A stretch of DNA of 64,000 nucleotides from Leuctra nigra. Lineage: Eukaryota; Arthropoda; Insecta; Plecoptera; Leuctridae. The position numbers and the translations under genes were made by a program. Under the pieces are notes generated by a model. That model was not told where the DNA came from, did not search any database, and saw only the letters and a list, made by a program, of their open reading frames with translations. Below, piece by piece: positions 10,501-22,040 of the stretch; position 1 is the first letter of the stretch, and each line of letters begins with the position of its first letter. The stretch is taken from positions 23,534,159-23,598,158 of the forward strand of contig OW203765.1 of NCBI GenBank assembly GCA_934045905.1, read 5' to 3'.

Positions 10501-11821
10501 CCAGCGTGGTTGACGACGCAGGGCATCAGCAATCATCGTTCGTACTGCGTGATGACGTGAGTTGCGTAACAGTTCCCCTTTGGAACATCTACCTAACACA
10601 TGCGCAATGGTTTCTATCGCGTTGCAGTTTGTTGAACGGCAACGGTTTGTGTCAGTAGATCTTCCGGGGACTGCACGCACTGCAGCGACATTGCACGACA
10701 TCTTGATCGAATTGGTCCATTCGGATGACGGTACAATCCTTTCTTCATATACACCCACTTGTTGGATCGTGGTGTTTCAGCAAACATTGGCACCCCTTTT
10801 CGAAAATTGTCGTAGACCTGTAATTATAAAAAAAATGTGAATCATAACAAAAATCAATACTTAGTAAATCATACTGTACTTTATTTGACTTTTTCTCCAT
10901 ACTAAGCTCGAAGAATAATATGTGTACTTCTTTTTGAAAATGTTCACAGATTCAGCAAATGAAGTACATGGACTGTGTAATATCTGAGACTCTACGTCTC
11001 TGGCCACCCGCCATCGCATCTGACAGAGTCTGTGTTCGTCCCTACACGCTCCAGGCCACAGACTCCTCTCCAGAGATCAAGTTCCACGTCGGCGACGTCA
11101 TTTCCATTCCGTCAATCGGGATACATCGAGATGCCAGATTCTTCCCGGATCCAGAACGCTTCGATCCAGACAGATTCAATGACGAGAACAAAGGAAACAT
11201 CAACCCATTTGCTTATCTGCCTTTTGGAGTTGGACCCAGGGCCTGTATTGGTAAGTTATTGGCTTGAGGTTGATACGGATATTTTTGTAATAATCAATGG
11301 CTCTTTTGCATGATTTCCCCAAAAGTTTTTAAGATATTATTCGTCAGGCATTCAGATTTTTTTAATTGTCTATTTGATCCTCAAGGTACGATTATAATTA
11401 AGTTTTAAAAATGTGTAGATCATTAGATTAACAGAACGGTAAATTATCGAAAATACAATTGGTATCTGAAATCTTCAAACATTGCTATTTGAATAATATG
11501 TCCAATGTTACATTGCCATAAGTTGGTGCAATATTGACATAGGTATACTAATCTCTGGCACTAATTTGAGATCTCAAGTATCACAATTTATGTTTATTTA
11601 ATATTTTTGTGCCTACGAAATGATTATTCTGTCTGTTTCTTCCAGGAATGCGTTTTGCTCAGATGGAAGCTAAGATCGCGATCACGGTTTTGATATCCCG
11701 CTTTAATCTGCGTCTAGTTGAGAAATCATCTCATCCCATCAAGATGAACAGGAAGAAGTTTACTTTGGTTCCCGAGGACGGGTTCTGGCTAGGTCTTGAA
11801 CTCAGGACCCCTGCGAACTAG
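7591..11821 (+). CDS. Cytochrome P450 A, CYP3 clan, CYP9-like
   Basis: Coding exons 7591-7957, 8360-8488, 8553-8764, 9405-9552, 9627-9811, 10950-11250 and 11646-11821 give a 505-aa protein, the normal length for an insect microsomal P450. It starts with an ER membrane anchor (about residues 5-23) and a proline-rich hinge. Further motifs are the C-helix WxxxR (W126, R130), I-helix AGFDTSS (about residues 300-306), K-helix ExxR in SETLR (about 358-361) and the heme loop FGVGPRACIG (Cys444). The family carries out NADPH-dependent mono-oxygenation, typically of xenobiotics; the substrate is not predictable. Intron 2 begins with GC (7958-7959): AAAAG|GCAAGT is the only choice that keeps the DRWRDMR frame. 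Its first 122 residues equal those of P450 B. The C-terminus ends in RTPAN, two residues shorter than B-D and F. Intron 4 holds a TIR element and intron 6 a LINE remnant. Confidence 0.93.
8805..9378. mobile_element. TIR element with TTAA ends in intron 4 of P450 A
   Basis: Ends are TTAAGGGGATT at 8805-8815 and its exact complement AATCCCCTTAA at 9368-9378; a longer inverted match continues inside (ACGTTTGATCTGACT near both ends). TTAA at both edges fits a piggyBac-type target duplication, but the transposase class is inferred. P450 B carries a diverged relative at the same place (about 23345-23905), so the insertion is older than the A/B duplication. The interior includes a (TATC)n / (GTCT)n-like stretch at 8909-8965. 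Confidence 0.65.
10108..10758 (-). pseudogene. C-terminal fragment of a non-LTR retrotransposon ORF (restriction-like endonuclease type)
   Basis: An open frame of 216 codons on the minus strand inside intron 6 of P450 A. It contains a CCHC knuckle (C-x4-C-x7-H-x4-C in CRSTNC...AHVLGRC), then LLRNSRHHAVR and, further on, SxRRADIIAI...ILDPTIRFE, the layout of the C-terminal zinc knuckle and endonuclease domain of R2/R4/NeSL-type LINEs. No reverse transcriptase domain is present, so this is a 5'-truncated copy. A TAATAATAATAA stretch near 10180-10195 may be its 3' tail. P450 B lacks it at the corresponding place, so it arrived after the A/B duplication. Confidence 0.65.
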
Positions 11822-12050
11822 ATATATATCTGGACTACGAAGAGAATAATATAGTAAGCAAAAAGGCTCCAATTCTTGAAAATATTATGATAATTTGTTG
11901 TAGTTTTTAAGTTTTTTCATACATTTTGTACCATCTGAGAACAAGGAGCCATAACCGCTGAATATGAAAATATTTATAATTATTCTCTCTATGTTTGGTC
12001 GTTGACAATTAAACAAACGATTCTGCCCAATCTATGGCTTCTGGTGATAA

Positions 12051-14291
12051 CTAGGAAAACGCTCAGTGTAACGCGTTGATGAGCGAGCACGGGTACGTGC
12101 AAATTCTCGAACCGGAAATGCGTACACAACGCACAGAAAACATATACATCCATATTGAATTGATTATGATATCAACTTAAAAGTGTATGCTTTTCATCGA
12201 AACTTTAAAATAGCATCTAAGCACCTGGTTCATAAAGCAAATCAGAATCAATTTTCAATTGGCACTGGAAAACATTCATTTCGATACTTCACTACTGACA
12301 GATATTAAAAATGTAAATAACTTCATACGTTCTTAACTGATTGGGATGAAATTTTGTAAAATAAGAGACAATATTGGTCTTAATGATCATGCAAAATATG
12401 AGTTTGATCAGAATTATCGAAGACCGTTTTTATTTTTCAGCCTATCAGGAGATATTTATTTAAATTTTAACCAATGAATCTGAGTAACGCGTTGATGAGC
12501 GAGCACGGATACGCGCAACACCTCGAACCGAAATTCTGTCTATCGAAAATGTCATTAAAAGCCAATAATTCTAAAATTTCGCCACAGATTTGTATAGAAA
12601 TCTCAAAACATTCCTAAAATATTGGTCCAAATAACCATGCAAAGCTTTAAGTTGATCGATTGAACCTTTATCATTGAACTGTTCCGTGTTAATTTTCAAA
12701 AATCACAGGATCTCCTTCAAAAAATATACCTGAGACCACTCATATGATATAAGTGTGTCTACACTAGGAAAACGCTCAGTGTAACGCGTTGATGAGCGAG
12801 CACAAAACATGCAACATCCCCATAGTCACGATACACGACACGGCACAAGACGATTTTCTCTGCAATTTTTCAATCTCCATAATACTCTGGATGAATAACA
12901 GATCCATTGTGTCGTGAAGTCTTACCTACATACTTTCTCCAGAAATCTCTTGTGACATCCCATACTAAACTCGTAAAATTACAATTAATACTTGACTGAT
13001 TGGGCTTACAATATGTAAAATTTAATATTAAGTTGGTCTTGATCACCATGCAAAATTTGAACTTAATGCGAACATTTGGATTGTCGACCAATCAGAAGAT
13101 ATTATTTAAACTTAAACCAATTAGAGGATTTGTCAGCTTCGTACTGCATCCGATTTTATGCGCTAGCTCAAAAATGCTTTCATTTTACTTTACATTGTGG
13201 ATAGCTTGGCTGCTCTACAGGCCTTGCCTTGGAGCAGAAGCTTAAAGAAGGCAGGGATGACAATTTAGTATAAATTTTCAAGATTACGGAATAAAATGAC
13301 CTTTAAATGACAAAATTTTTGAAAATAACGACAGATTAGACTAAAAATTGGCAAAAATACCTCAAATGTTGGTACCAATGACCACGCGAAGTTTTAAGTT
13401 GATCGGTCAATCTGTTCTAGTTTAAATGTCAAAAATCACATGAAAAATGGTTTTAAATTTTAACCAATAGGAGGATTTGGCTGAAACTTTTTATGATTGG
13501 GTACAATGTTGGTTGCGATGTTTTTGCTAAATTTCAAATTGATCGAAGCAACCAATCAAAAGATAATTTTTTTAAAATTTGAACCAATCACGGGAGCCCG
13601 TTCAAAAACGATCCCAGGGATCTCATAGATTACGTTAGTATGTGTACAAAATTTCAGATCGATTGCTTGAGCGGTTTGACCTGGGCTGTGACCACAAAAA
13701 AAAAAAAAAACACACAGAGAAAGTGCCATAAGAGTACCGTGGTGACGCTCGCTACGCTCGCTCAACAATATCAGATCGACTGTTAAACGGTCATTATCAG
13801 TTTCATTTGCGTTTGAAAGTTTCTGCTCTAACTACCTTGCCTTGAACTGAAGAGTCGAAGTCGCCGTGAATTTGACAGCCAACACGCAAATAGTCCGTAA
13901 AATGTCAATAACGTTTGGATTTAAACACAGATTAGTATGAAAATTGTCAAAAATGCAGATAATGTTGGTCCCAACCATCATGCGAAGTTATAAGTTGATC
14001 GTTCAATCGGTTATAGTTTAAATTTCTAAAAACACAGGAAAGATGGTTTTAAATTTTAACCAATGGGAGGATTTGGCTGAAACTTTGTTTGATTGGGTAC
14101 AATGTTGGGGGTAATGACTTGTCAAAATTTCAATTTGATCAAAACAACCAATCGAAAGTTAATTTTTTTTAAATTTGAACCAATCAATGGATTTCAAAAA
14201 AATTAGGGTCTGCAACAATCAGAAATGTTACGTACATGTGTGCAAAATTTCAGCTCAATCGAAGAAAAACTCTGACCTGTATATCGTCAGT

Positions 14292-14323
<32 letters not shown>

Positions 14324-14371
14324 CAGAGCTCCGTGCCAAAAGAGCCAAATGGAGACGCTCGCTTCGCTCGC
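12051..14371 (-). mobile_element. Helitron-type insertion, compound, in the 3' flank of P450 A
   Basis: Read on the minus strand it starts TTGAGCGAGCG and ends GTTTTCCTAG, with a GCTCA...TGAGC hairpin shortly before the CTAG end. P450 B gives the empty site: its flank reads GGTGATAATTACAAATGG, which in A is split exactly as GGTGATAA | insert | TTACAAATGG. That is insertion between A and T without target duplication, the Helitron pattern. It is compound: extra terminal units at 12051 and about 12484, one full-length copy 12764-13764, and a further partial copy to 14371. Inside are repeated ATCGGTCAATC / ACCAATCA-type motifs and A-rich runs. No Rep/helicase ORF is present, so it is non-autonomous. 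Confidence 0.6.
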
Positions 14372-14433
14372 TCAATTACAAATGGATCTGGCCATGAAAC
14401 TGTATAACTGTATGAAACTGTCGAGTAAAAGGA

Positions 14434-14907
14434 ATGTTGTACAAAAACAAAAACTTGTAAAAAAAACTGCCAAGCACCTTCCCACTTAAAACAATTGAGA
14501 TCTAAAAGAAGGGCCAAGCAATAATATATTGTTTAAACATTTTCGCACTTAAAATTCGTGAAATCATTTCGCCCAGTTACTGCCGCCAAGCACAACACTA
14601 AAAACCTAATGTTGTGTCCAAATTTGAAGAATACAATCTAAGTGAACCATCATTGTAAATTTAACAAAATTATAAAAATTAAAAACGACTTCAAAATAAA
14701 TTTAAAATTGAAATTAAAAAAAATAAAAATAAAGCTAGGCGCATTGTGTCAAGAAGAAGGCAACATAAGAAAGAAGATGACGATAAAGGAGCCGAAGAAA
14801 GACAGAAAGTAGGAAGAAGGTAGAAGAAGTCTACATGGTCGACGTCAACTACATGGAAGTTGACGACCAAGGAGACAACGAAGAAAGAAGATGACGATAA
14901 AGGAGCA

Positions 14908-14963
<56 letters not shown>

Positions 14964-15347
14964 AGGAAAGAAAGAAAGAATGAATTAGATGATTATGGGG
15001 AAGAAGGAAGAAGTCAACGTGGTCGGTGCAAATTCAATGCGCCAAGCTTTATTTTTATTTTTTTTAATTTCAATTTTAAATTTATTTTGAAGTCGTTTTT
15101 AATTTTTATAATTTTGTTAAATTTACAATGATGGTTCACTTAGATTGTATTCTTCAAATTTGGACACAACATTAGGTTTTTAGTGTTGTGCTTGGCGGCA
15201 GTAACTGGGCGAAATGATTTCACGAATTTTAAGTGCGAAAATGTTTAAACAATATATTATTGCTTGGCCCTTCTTTTAGATCTCAATTGTTTTAAGTGGG
15301 AAGGTGCTTGGCAGTTTTTTTTACAAGTTTTTGTTTTTGTACAACAT
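14434..15347. mobile_element. 313-bp near-perfect inverted repeat around a GA-rich spacer
   Basis: The left arm 14434-14746 and right arm 15035-15347 are reverse complements over 313 bp. Comparing them base by base I find one mismatch (GCTAGGCG against GCTTGGCG). The 288-bp spacer is purine-rich, with AAGAAGATGACGATAAAGGAG twice and an (AAAG)n run at 14909-14980. A decayed relative lies at 57690-58490 in the first intron of the leucine-rich-repeat gene. The poly-A-containing 14292-14322 just upstream belongs to the Helitron copy. Confidence 0.9.
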
Positions 15348-15600
15348 GTCATATGGGGTATAAGTTTATAGCAGCTTTCACTGATCATTAAGTGTTACCT
15401 ATCATTACAGTTAACGCCAACAACGTCACTTCTTGTCTAAAGTTTTCTGTTTTTATTTCAATAGTTCCGAAGTTAGTATAACGAAAGGGTCCATTTCTTT
15501 TGGTTGAATTTGAGTTATATCAAATTATAATTTGTTAAAAGTTCACAGCTTTGAGTCATGTGAATAACGTAAATTGTAGGTGTATTGTTCCGGTGTAAAC
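15348..15600. repeat. Unique-side flank of the foldback family
   Basis: CAGCTTTCACTGATCATTAAG, CTTGTCTAAAGTTTTCTG and AACGAAAGGGTCCATTTC in this stretch match, reversed, 57760-57880 next to the related arm there. The family therefore includes sequence beyond the palindrome. No coding potential seen. Confidence 0.5.
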
Positions 15601-15869
15601 CGGAATTTGTGCGTTCATCTCGTAAAACGCGTATTTGTCGCCACTAGGTAAACTGAAAGGTACACGAAAGATGATTGCAAATGCGTTTCCTCATTTTTAA
15701 ATTCTCCCATGTTCACTCTTTTATGTCAAAGTTCCGAAGTATAAACTCAATTGTTAAAGCGTGCAGGCTTACAGATGTTTACAACACATTTTAAATAAAA
15801 TCCGGATGGTTTTTGGAAGGCAATGTAACTTAAAAGGAACTTTGTTAAGATTAACTAGCTGAGCCACCT

Positions 15870-16695
15870 GGGCCCTCATTCACGTACATTGTCCTTATCC
15901 TTGCCTACCCCGGGGTAGCCTACCACTTGCTTACCACCTCGGGGTAGCGAATGACACATTCGTATTCACGAAGCAGTGGTATCTTCACGGTATCTTGGTG
16001 GTAGGTCACTGCCTACTTGAAATTTGTATAGTGTAAATAGAACGAAGTTTTAGGTAGGCCGTGGATTATTCCACCAATCAGATTCGAATATTATTTTCCG
16101 CGCGCGTGCATTTGTCTTTATTAAAAATAGTGACAGTTCAATTCCAAACGATAAACTACACAAATACTAAACAAAATGTGTTAGTGCAATAAAATCTGGT
16201 GCAACAATAGTTTTGTATGGTGAATTCAGTGCTAACTTAACTCTGCAACATAAAAATATGTAGTTTATTACTTATATCTAGTGTTTAAGAAAATGTTTTG
16301 GAGGTTATATGGTCCATGGATTGACTAACTAGAACCAATAATACTATCCGATATGTTGTGGAATGATTAAATAAACAGGAACTAACATAGTAAACGTAAG
16401 TAAAAGACAAATTATACACAATAAACACACAGCACAGCCGATAAGATGACGACGCGAAGGAATTACTTCAAAAAGTTGTTTTCGCAGTCATGTCAAGTTA
16501 AAAATGGCCGCCAATAAGTTACCACCAACTTCAAACTTGGTTACCACGGCTTACCCCTGCCTCGAGGTAGGGGTAGATTCTACCCCGGGGTAAGACATGA
16601 TAACTTCTTCGTGAATACCGATACCACTGCCACCCGGTCTACCACGCCTTACCACTCGCTATCATGGCTTACCCCATGTACGTGAATGAGGGCCC
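15870..16695. mobile_element. 826-bp DNA element with 20-bp terminal inverted repeats
   Basis: GGGCCCTCATTCACGTACAT opens the element at 15870-15889 and its perfect complement closes it at 16676-16695. Subterminal blocks repeat TACCCCGGGGTA and CTTACCAC in both orientations (15906-15950 and 16550-16670). No transposase frame is present, so it is non-autonomous. The superfamily is not certain, since I cannot identify a clear target duplication. Confidence 0.75.
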
Positions 16696-16766
16696 TGGTG
16701 TTTATAGTGCTGGTGGGAAGGAGTATGACGGGTGATGAAATTTACGCTACCCGCCTTACTCGCCTA

Positions 16767-16886
16767 TGTACAGTGGTGGAATAAAGACCCTGTTATTCTG
16801 CCTCTCTCTGACTCATAACATAAACATGTTTTTATACGGAGCAGAGAGAGACAACCAGCACAGCTACTTTATTCCACGCTTGTACA
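16767..16886. repeat. Imperfect 120-bp foldback
   Basis: TGTACAGTGGTGGAATAAAG at the left and CTTTATTCCACGCTTGTACA at the right are imperfect complements, with CTCTCTCTG / CAGAGAGAG pairing further in. A short MITE is likely. From 16890 to 17450 I see nothing else. Confidence 0.6.
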
Positions 16887-18212
16887 CGGATAGCATGGGC
16901 CGGCCTATACCTGGCATCTCCACCTCTCTGCCTCTCCCTGTCAGGTCAACTTAATGTTTACATTTGTTTGTTCATGGCAAATACGATCGATGTCCATTTA
17001 GTATTGTTGTCTTCTTCTATAGGCACTTGTAAACAGTTATCGAGCTTGCATTTTAATTAGTCCACTGATCTTATTTAGTGATTATTATATTGTTTTGTGA
17101 TGTTGCTGTGGAAGATAATATTTTCATATTTTCAAACCAGGAAACAACTTCGTGCTATTGCCTAGATACTTGAAGAATATTATTGTTTTGCCGATGTAAA
17201 CAAGCCAGACCACTTTCGTATATAACGTTCGCATCAAAACCAATGTTTATTTTATTAGTGTCAGATTAGGAGGAACATCAGTTTCAGTTTCATTTATTTC
17301 CATTAAACAATGTCACTTGATGAGACTTTGACTCACAGTTTGGAAATAAATCATGACAATTTAAAAGCGTTTTATTATTCTAACTTTTTAACGTAAGCAT
17401 TGTTGGATGATGAAATGAAATTTAAATCTCTCATACCCACAGATTTCCATTAATTATCATGGACCATTTAGTGTAGTTTCTTGTTTATTGTAACCGAGCT
17501 TCTAAGATTGACAGATTACAACATCTGAAATAATGAAATAATTTTTACTAAGTTGTAAACACCTAATAAACCTAGTAATGGAGCCATTTTGTGTGGTTTC
17601 TTGTTTCGTATCTGAACCATCAAGATCGACAAATTTGCATAATTAAAATAATTAAATTTATTTTAGAAACTTAAAGTTGTGATCACGTAATGGATGCACG
17701 TAATGGAGCCTTTTTGTGTGGTTTCTTGTTTCGTGTTGTTCTTGTTTCTTGTTGAGCCACCAATATTGACAAATTAACTCTATTTTAAATAATATATAAG
17801 TGTGACAAATGAAAAGTTGTAAACACGTAATACACTGAATATTAGTAATGGAGCCTTTACTGAATTTTACTATTTACTAAATTACCTGAATTTTACATAA
17901 TTAAATAATTCGGATAAATTAAAAGCTGTGACAACCTTATGCACCCAGTAATGGAGCCTTTTTTGTGTGGTTTCTAGTTTAGTAACTGAGCCACCAAGAT
18001 TCTGTTGATTAGCATGACCACGAATTGTTTTATTGCACAACTTTACGTACAACGTGTACATTGACAATCATTATTAGAGTCCAATGAGTATAATATTAAA
18101 AAGAGTTGCTATGTAATCGTTGAATGTATTCGGATTAACATTTTGAATATATACACAAGAAGGTTAAACATTTTTTAAGTAAAGAAAAAGATAAAAAAAT
18201 AAAACATTTGTT

Positions 18213-18290
18213 ACGGGGATCGAACCCGGCAACGCCGTGATCGAAGTCACTTGCCTCATGTGACCGAGCCAATTCGCCACACTGAAATTA
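18213..18290 (-). mobile_element. tRNA-derived SINE-like block, copy 1
   Basis: On the minus strand it has an A-box-like TGGCTCGGTCA and a perfect B-box GGTTCGATCC, the internal RNA polymerase III promoter layout of a tRNA. The 5' and 3' ends do not pair as an acceptor stem, so it is not a functional tRNA gene. Confidence 0.5.
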
Positions 18291-19155
18291 AACCTGTGTA
18301 GTATATCAAAGAAGAAAGGTAGAGCGTAAAACGACGTGCGCAATTCCTGTTTCCCTGATATCTTCACTGTTCACGATGGCAACCGGCGTGCCGCGATGGC
18401 GATGTTTCTGTCTATTGATGATCTTCACAGCATCCATTGGTAGTCTCATTTATTAAAAATGTACCAGAGCACCAGAGCATTAGTCTCTTAGAGTAGGTAT
18501 TAGGAGCAAAGAGCACCTAATATACCTAGTAATGGAGCCTTTTTGTGTGGTTTATTGTTTCGTAACTGAGCCATCAAGATTGACAAATTAGCATAATTAA
18601 AATAATTAAATTAATTTTAGAACCTAATGCACGTAATGGATGCACGTAATGGAGCCTTTTTGTGTGGTTTCTTGTTTCGTGTTGTTCTTGTTTCTTGTTG
18701 AGCCACCAATATTGACAAATTTACTCTATTTTAAATAATTAAATAAGTGTGACAAATGAAAAGTTGTAAACACCTAATACTCTGAATATTAGTTATGGAG
18801 CCTTCACTGAATTTTACTATTTACTTAATTAACTGAATTTTACATAATTAAATAATTCGGATAATTTAAAAGCTGTGACAACCTTATGCACCCAGTAATG
18901 GAACCTTTTTTGTGTGGTTTCTAGTTTAGTAACTGAGCCACCAAGATTCTGTTGATTAGCATGACCACGAATTGTTTTATTGCACAACTTTACGTACAAC
19001 GTGTACATTGACAATCATTACTAGAGTCCAATGAGTATAATATTAAAAAGAGTAGCTATGTAATCGTTGAATGTATTCGGATTAACATTTTGAATATATA
19101 CACAAGAAGGTTAAACATTTTTTAAGTAAATAAAAAGATAAAAAATAAAACGTTT

Positions 19156-19233
19156 GTTACGGGGATCGAACCCGGCAACGCCGTGATCGAAGTCACTTGC
19201 CTCATGTGACCGAGCCAATTTGCCACACTGAAA
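19156..19233 (-). mobile_element. tRNA-derived SINE-like block, copy 2
   Basis: Near-identical second copy of the block at 18213, carried by the tandem duplication, with the same B-box and A-box-like motifs on the minus strand. Confidence 0.5.
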
Positions 19234-19465
19234 TATAAACCTGTGTAGTATATCAAAGAAGAAAGGTGGAGCGTAAAACGACGTGCGCAATTCCTGATTG
19301 CCTGATATCTTCAGTGTTCACGATGGCAACTGGCGTGCCGCGATTGCGATGTTTCGGTCTATTGATGATCTTCACAGCATCCCTGGACCTCTCATTTGAA
19401 TATATATCCATGAAGGTATCATCGCTTATACAAATTAAAAAATAATATATGAAAAAAAAAGTTTT

Positions 19466-19545
19466 CCGGGATCGGGAATCGAACGTGTTATGCAGATGTC
19501 GAAGCCAGCTGCCTTCCTAACATGAGCTATCAGTCCGATGGGAAT
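19466..19545 (-). mobile_element. Third, different tRNA-like block
   Basis: On the minus strand it reads CTGATAGCTCATGTTAGGAAGG followed by GCTGGCTTCGACATC and a B-box-like GTTCGATTCCCG. It resembles a decayed tRNA and is distinct from the two preceding blocks. From 19560 to 20050 the sequence resembles degenerate repeat tails (CTAACTAACTAACTAAC at 19880). Confidence 0.35.
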
Positions 19546-20089
19546 TAGAGCCGCTGTTTAGTGTATCAAAGAAGAAGGGCGGAACGTAAATATTGATAAT
19601 TTTCCCACTTCCGGTTTAAATTTATTGATTTTTCTTGAAGTGGAGTGTCTAGCAATACATTGTCTTTATTGTTGCCAAATTTCAAAACTCTCGATGGACC
19701 CGTTTGACTTTTAAAATATTTAAAATTTAAAATTGTAATAACTTCACTTCCGGTCAAAATGTTTCAGATTTTCTTTCAAAGGGCACTGCTATAAATATGA
19801 CTCTATGTCTCTGCCAAATTTCAACTCTCTAGGACAAACCGTTCAACCTGTGGAGAGGGGCAAACAAATTGACCGTGCCTAACTAACTAACTAACATGAA
19901 AGTCAATCCTTGCATGTTTGAGGCCCAAAATTCACCCCGAAGGGATGATCGCAGCACTTTGATATTTGGTTAGGTGTTGTCAGGTGGCTAAATATACCCG
20001 ATAACCATGGTTTTCAACTTTCATTTCTAAATGCTTGCATGCGTACTGACACCCCGAAATCGGGCCCGAAGCGCTTGCAGTATACAGTA

Positions 20090-20172
20090 GTGGTAGTAAG
20101 CTCGCCGCGTTTTAAAAGTAGACCTCGTATTGAACGGTGCTTGGCAGCGTCGAGCTAACGCCCGACTAGATA
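20090..20172. repeat. Repeat terminus shared with 57600-57700
   Basis: GGTGCTTGGCAGC and CGAGCTAACGCCCGACTAGATAAG here appear reversed near 57630-57660 beside the foldback-family relative. It may mark the right end of the large composite insertion that begins at 14434. The stretch 20172-21000 is AT-rich with nothing else identified. Confidence 0.45.
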
Positions 20173-21030
20173 AGCACTGGGTTTCAATTAGGTACCCTAA
20201 TAATTTTTATATACTACCTTTTATTTTTGTATACAATCTGTCAAACACATTCGTGATCAACTTGTGATGATTCCACAACTAGAATAATTCAAATGTAATG
20301 ATAATTATTTTGCTTCCTAATATCTTCTTTATTATCCATGTATTCCATAAAAAAATTGTATTTATGTGTCATGAATACCTTTATATGTACCTGTAATTTA
20401 TTTTACAAATAGAATTTCCACCCTGTTAGCTTACATACTTCAACAATGATTAATGTCCTTCACTCCACTGAAAGCTTTCCATGTAATGAGAAATAACTTA
20501 TAAGTATTAAGTTAAGAAATTTGAATAATTAAAAAATGTACTGGATACAAACAATAATATAAGTTCAGTTTACGATATTGGTTTACTTGAAAAGTCATTA
20601 CCATATCATTGTCATTGATATCAAGTTTTATCTGCACCAATTTTAATGAATAATTAAGACTATCCGAAAGAGTTAATTACCTCAAACAGAGAAAGCTTAT
20701 TTTAAATGCCAGTTAAGAATATAAAGATCCGGCTATTGCTATACTTCTATTGGTGAAGTAGAAAACGCCCAGGAAAAAGGTTTGTTTATACGTTTTCGTG
20801 GGCTCTAATATTTAATAATCATAGTTTGTGCAAATAAATATATTAACTTCAAAATACTATTGCATCTTCAACTACTTCAGCCAATATGGCGGCAGTGTTC
20901 TGACATTTACACTTGACAGTATTTACCCAAAATGAAATACTCTAACCGTCTAAATGAGTTAAAGTTTACTACAGAATTGGATTATTTAATTCTGTCGTTT
21001 TTTATCACTCAGATTGTCATGAATGACCTT

Positions 21031-21201
21031 GGATTGTTTTTGGATTCGCCCAGCAGATAGAGCTGTCCGTGCCATGACGTAATTGCACACACGATAAAGT
21101 GTTTATGAAGGTCGCGTCGCTCTCTATTAGTTCAGTGTGGTGTCAGCTGTCATTGAGACAACGAGTGCCGCTGCTGAGTGGTCAAACATACCTGTTGCTA
21201 C
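21031..21201 (+). promoter_or_regulatory. Promoter and non-coding first exon of P450 B
   Basis: TGACGTAATTGCA lies at 21075-21087, a GATA-like CGATAAAG follows, then AAGGTCGCGTCGC, the initiator TCAGT at 21132-21136 and the exon end ...TACCTGTTGCTAC at 21201 before GTAAGT. The 5' UTR intron 21202-22039 holds the MITE. Sequence is very close to P450 C's promoter. Confidence 0.7.
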
Positions 21202-21251
21202 GTAAGTCATGTGTGAAGACGAGATTTGGATTATATTTTTAAATAGATTTT

Positions 21252-21780
21252 GTGGTGCAAGCGCTCGGTCGTTTTAGCAAATTGAGAGTGAAAAATTGTT
21301 TCATAAGTGGGTGTAACTTTGATAGGATGTTCACATGATCAGTCTGATTGTATATTAGTAGCACTTTTTAATTTTTGCTTCGTGCCTTGTTAATTATGAG
21401 CCGGTTATTCAACAAAACCGCGCAAAACTATGAAATTTCCGATACGATTGGAGACCAAACCCGTTAACCAATTGATCTCACATTTTAATCATGATTAGAT
21501 AAAAGACAAACTTAGGGTTATCACTTGGCACATATATAAAATTAAATTACATACGGTACACAGCGAGAAAAGAAAATATACATTTTTCACCAAAAATCAA
21601 CTAATTAAAAGCAAAAAATTAAAAGTGCACCAAGTAATAACCCTAAGCATTGACTTCTCTAAGTTTGTCTTTTATCTACTCGTGATTAAAATTTCAAAAC
21701 ATTTCTTCAACCCATTTTGTCTCCAGCCGTATCAAAAATGTGCCTGCAACGAGCGCAAAATCGCTTGCGCTTTGCACCAC
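21252..21780. mobile_element. Inverted-repeat MITE in the 5' UTR intron of P450 B
   Basis: It begins GTGGTGCAAGCGCTCGG and ends, in reverse complement, GTGGTGCAAAGCGCAAG. Long internal arms match each other (GGAGACCAAACCCGTTAACC and its complement; GATAAAAGACAAACTTAGGG and its complement). This copy has the best preserved ends of the three in the window. Confidence 0.8.
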
Positions 21781-22040
21781 CTTAAGTAGGACAAAAAAGA
21801 TTTACTACTTGATTATTATTGTTCTTCTTCAATGCGTTTTTCAATCTTAATTTTAGAAATATGCAGTTTTTTTAGTGTGGAGTAGTGTTGAGTAGTTGAG
21901 TAGTACAAAGTACAAATTAATAGTGCAAATTAATATCCAATGTTGAGTAAAAAGTAAATAGTGACTAATATTAACATGAATTTTAATTCTCAAAAGAGTT
22001 TGATCCATGTCAAGAAGATACCAATGTATTTTTTCTCAGA

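Larger units (their letters stand above)
17457..19400 (+). repeat. About 951-bp tandem duplication built of a shorter repeated motif
   Basis: GCACGTAATGGAGCC at about 17696 and 18647, the tRNA-like block at about 18213 and 19156, and all sequence between match in order, so the region is two tandem copies with a 940-950 bp offset. Inside each, the motif GGAGCCTTTTTGTGTGGTTT...TTGTTTCGT...GAGCCACCAAGATTGAC recurs (near 17460, 17578, 17700, 17955, 18533, 18652 and 18900). No coding frame is supported. Confidence 0.75.

Noticed and set aside
14175..14489. 104-codon Lys-rich frame
   Set aside because: It arises from a poly-A tract within the Helitron copy and the start of the palindrome.
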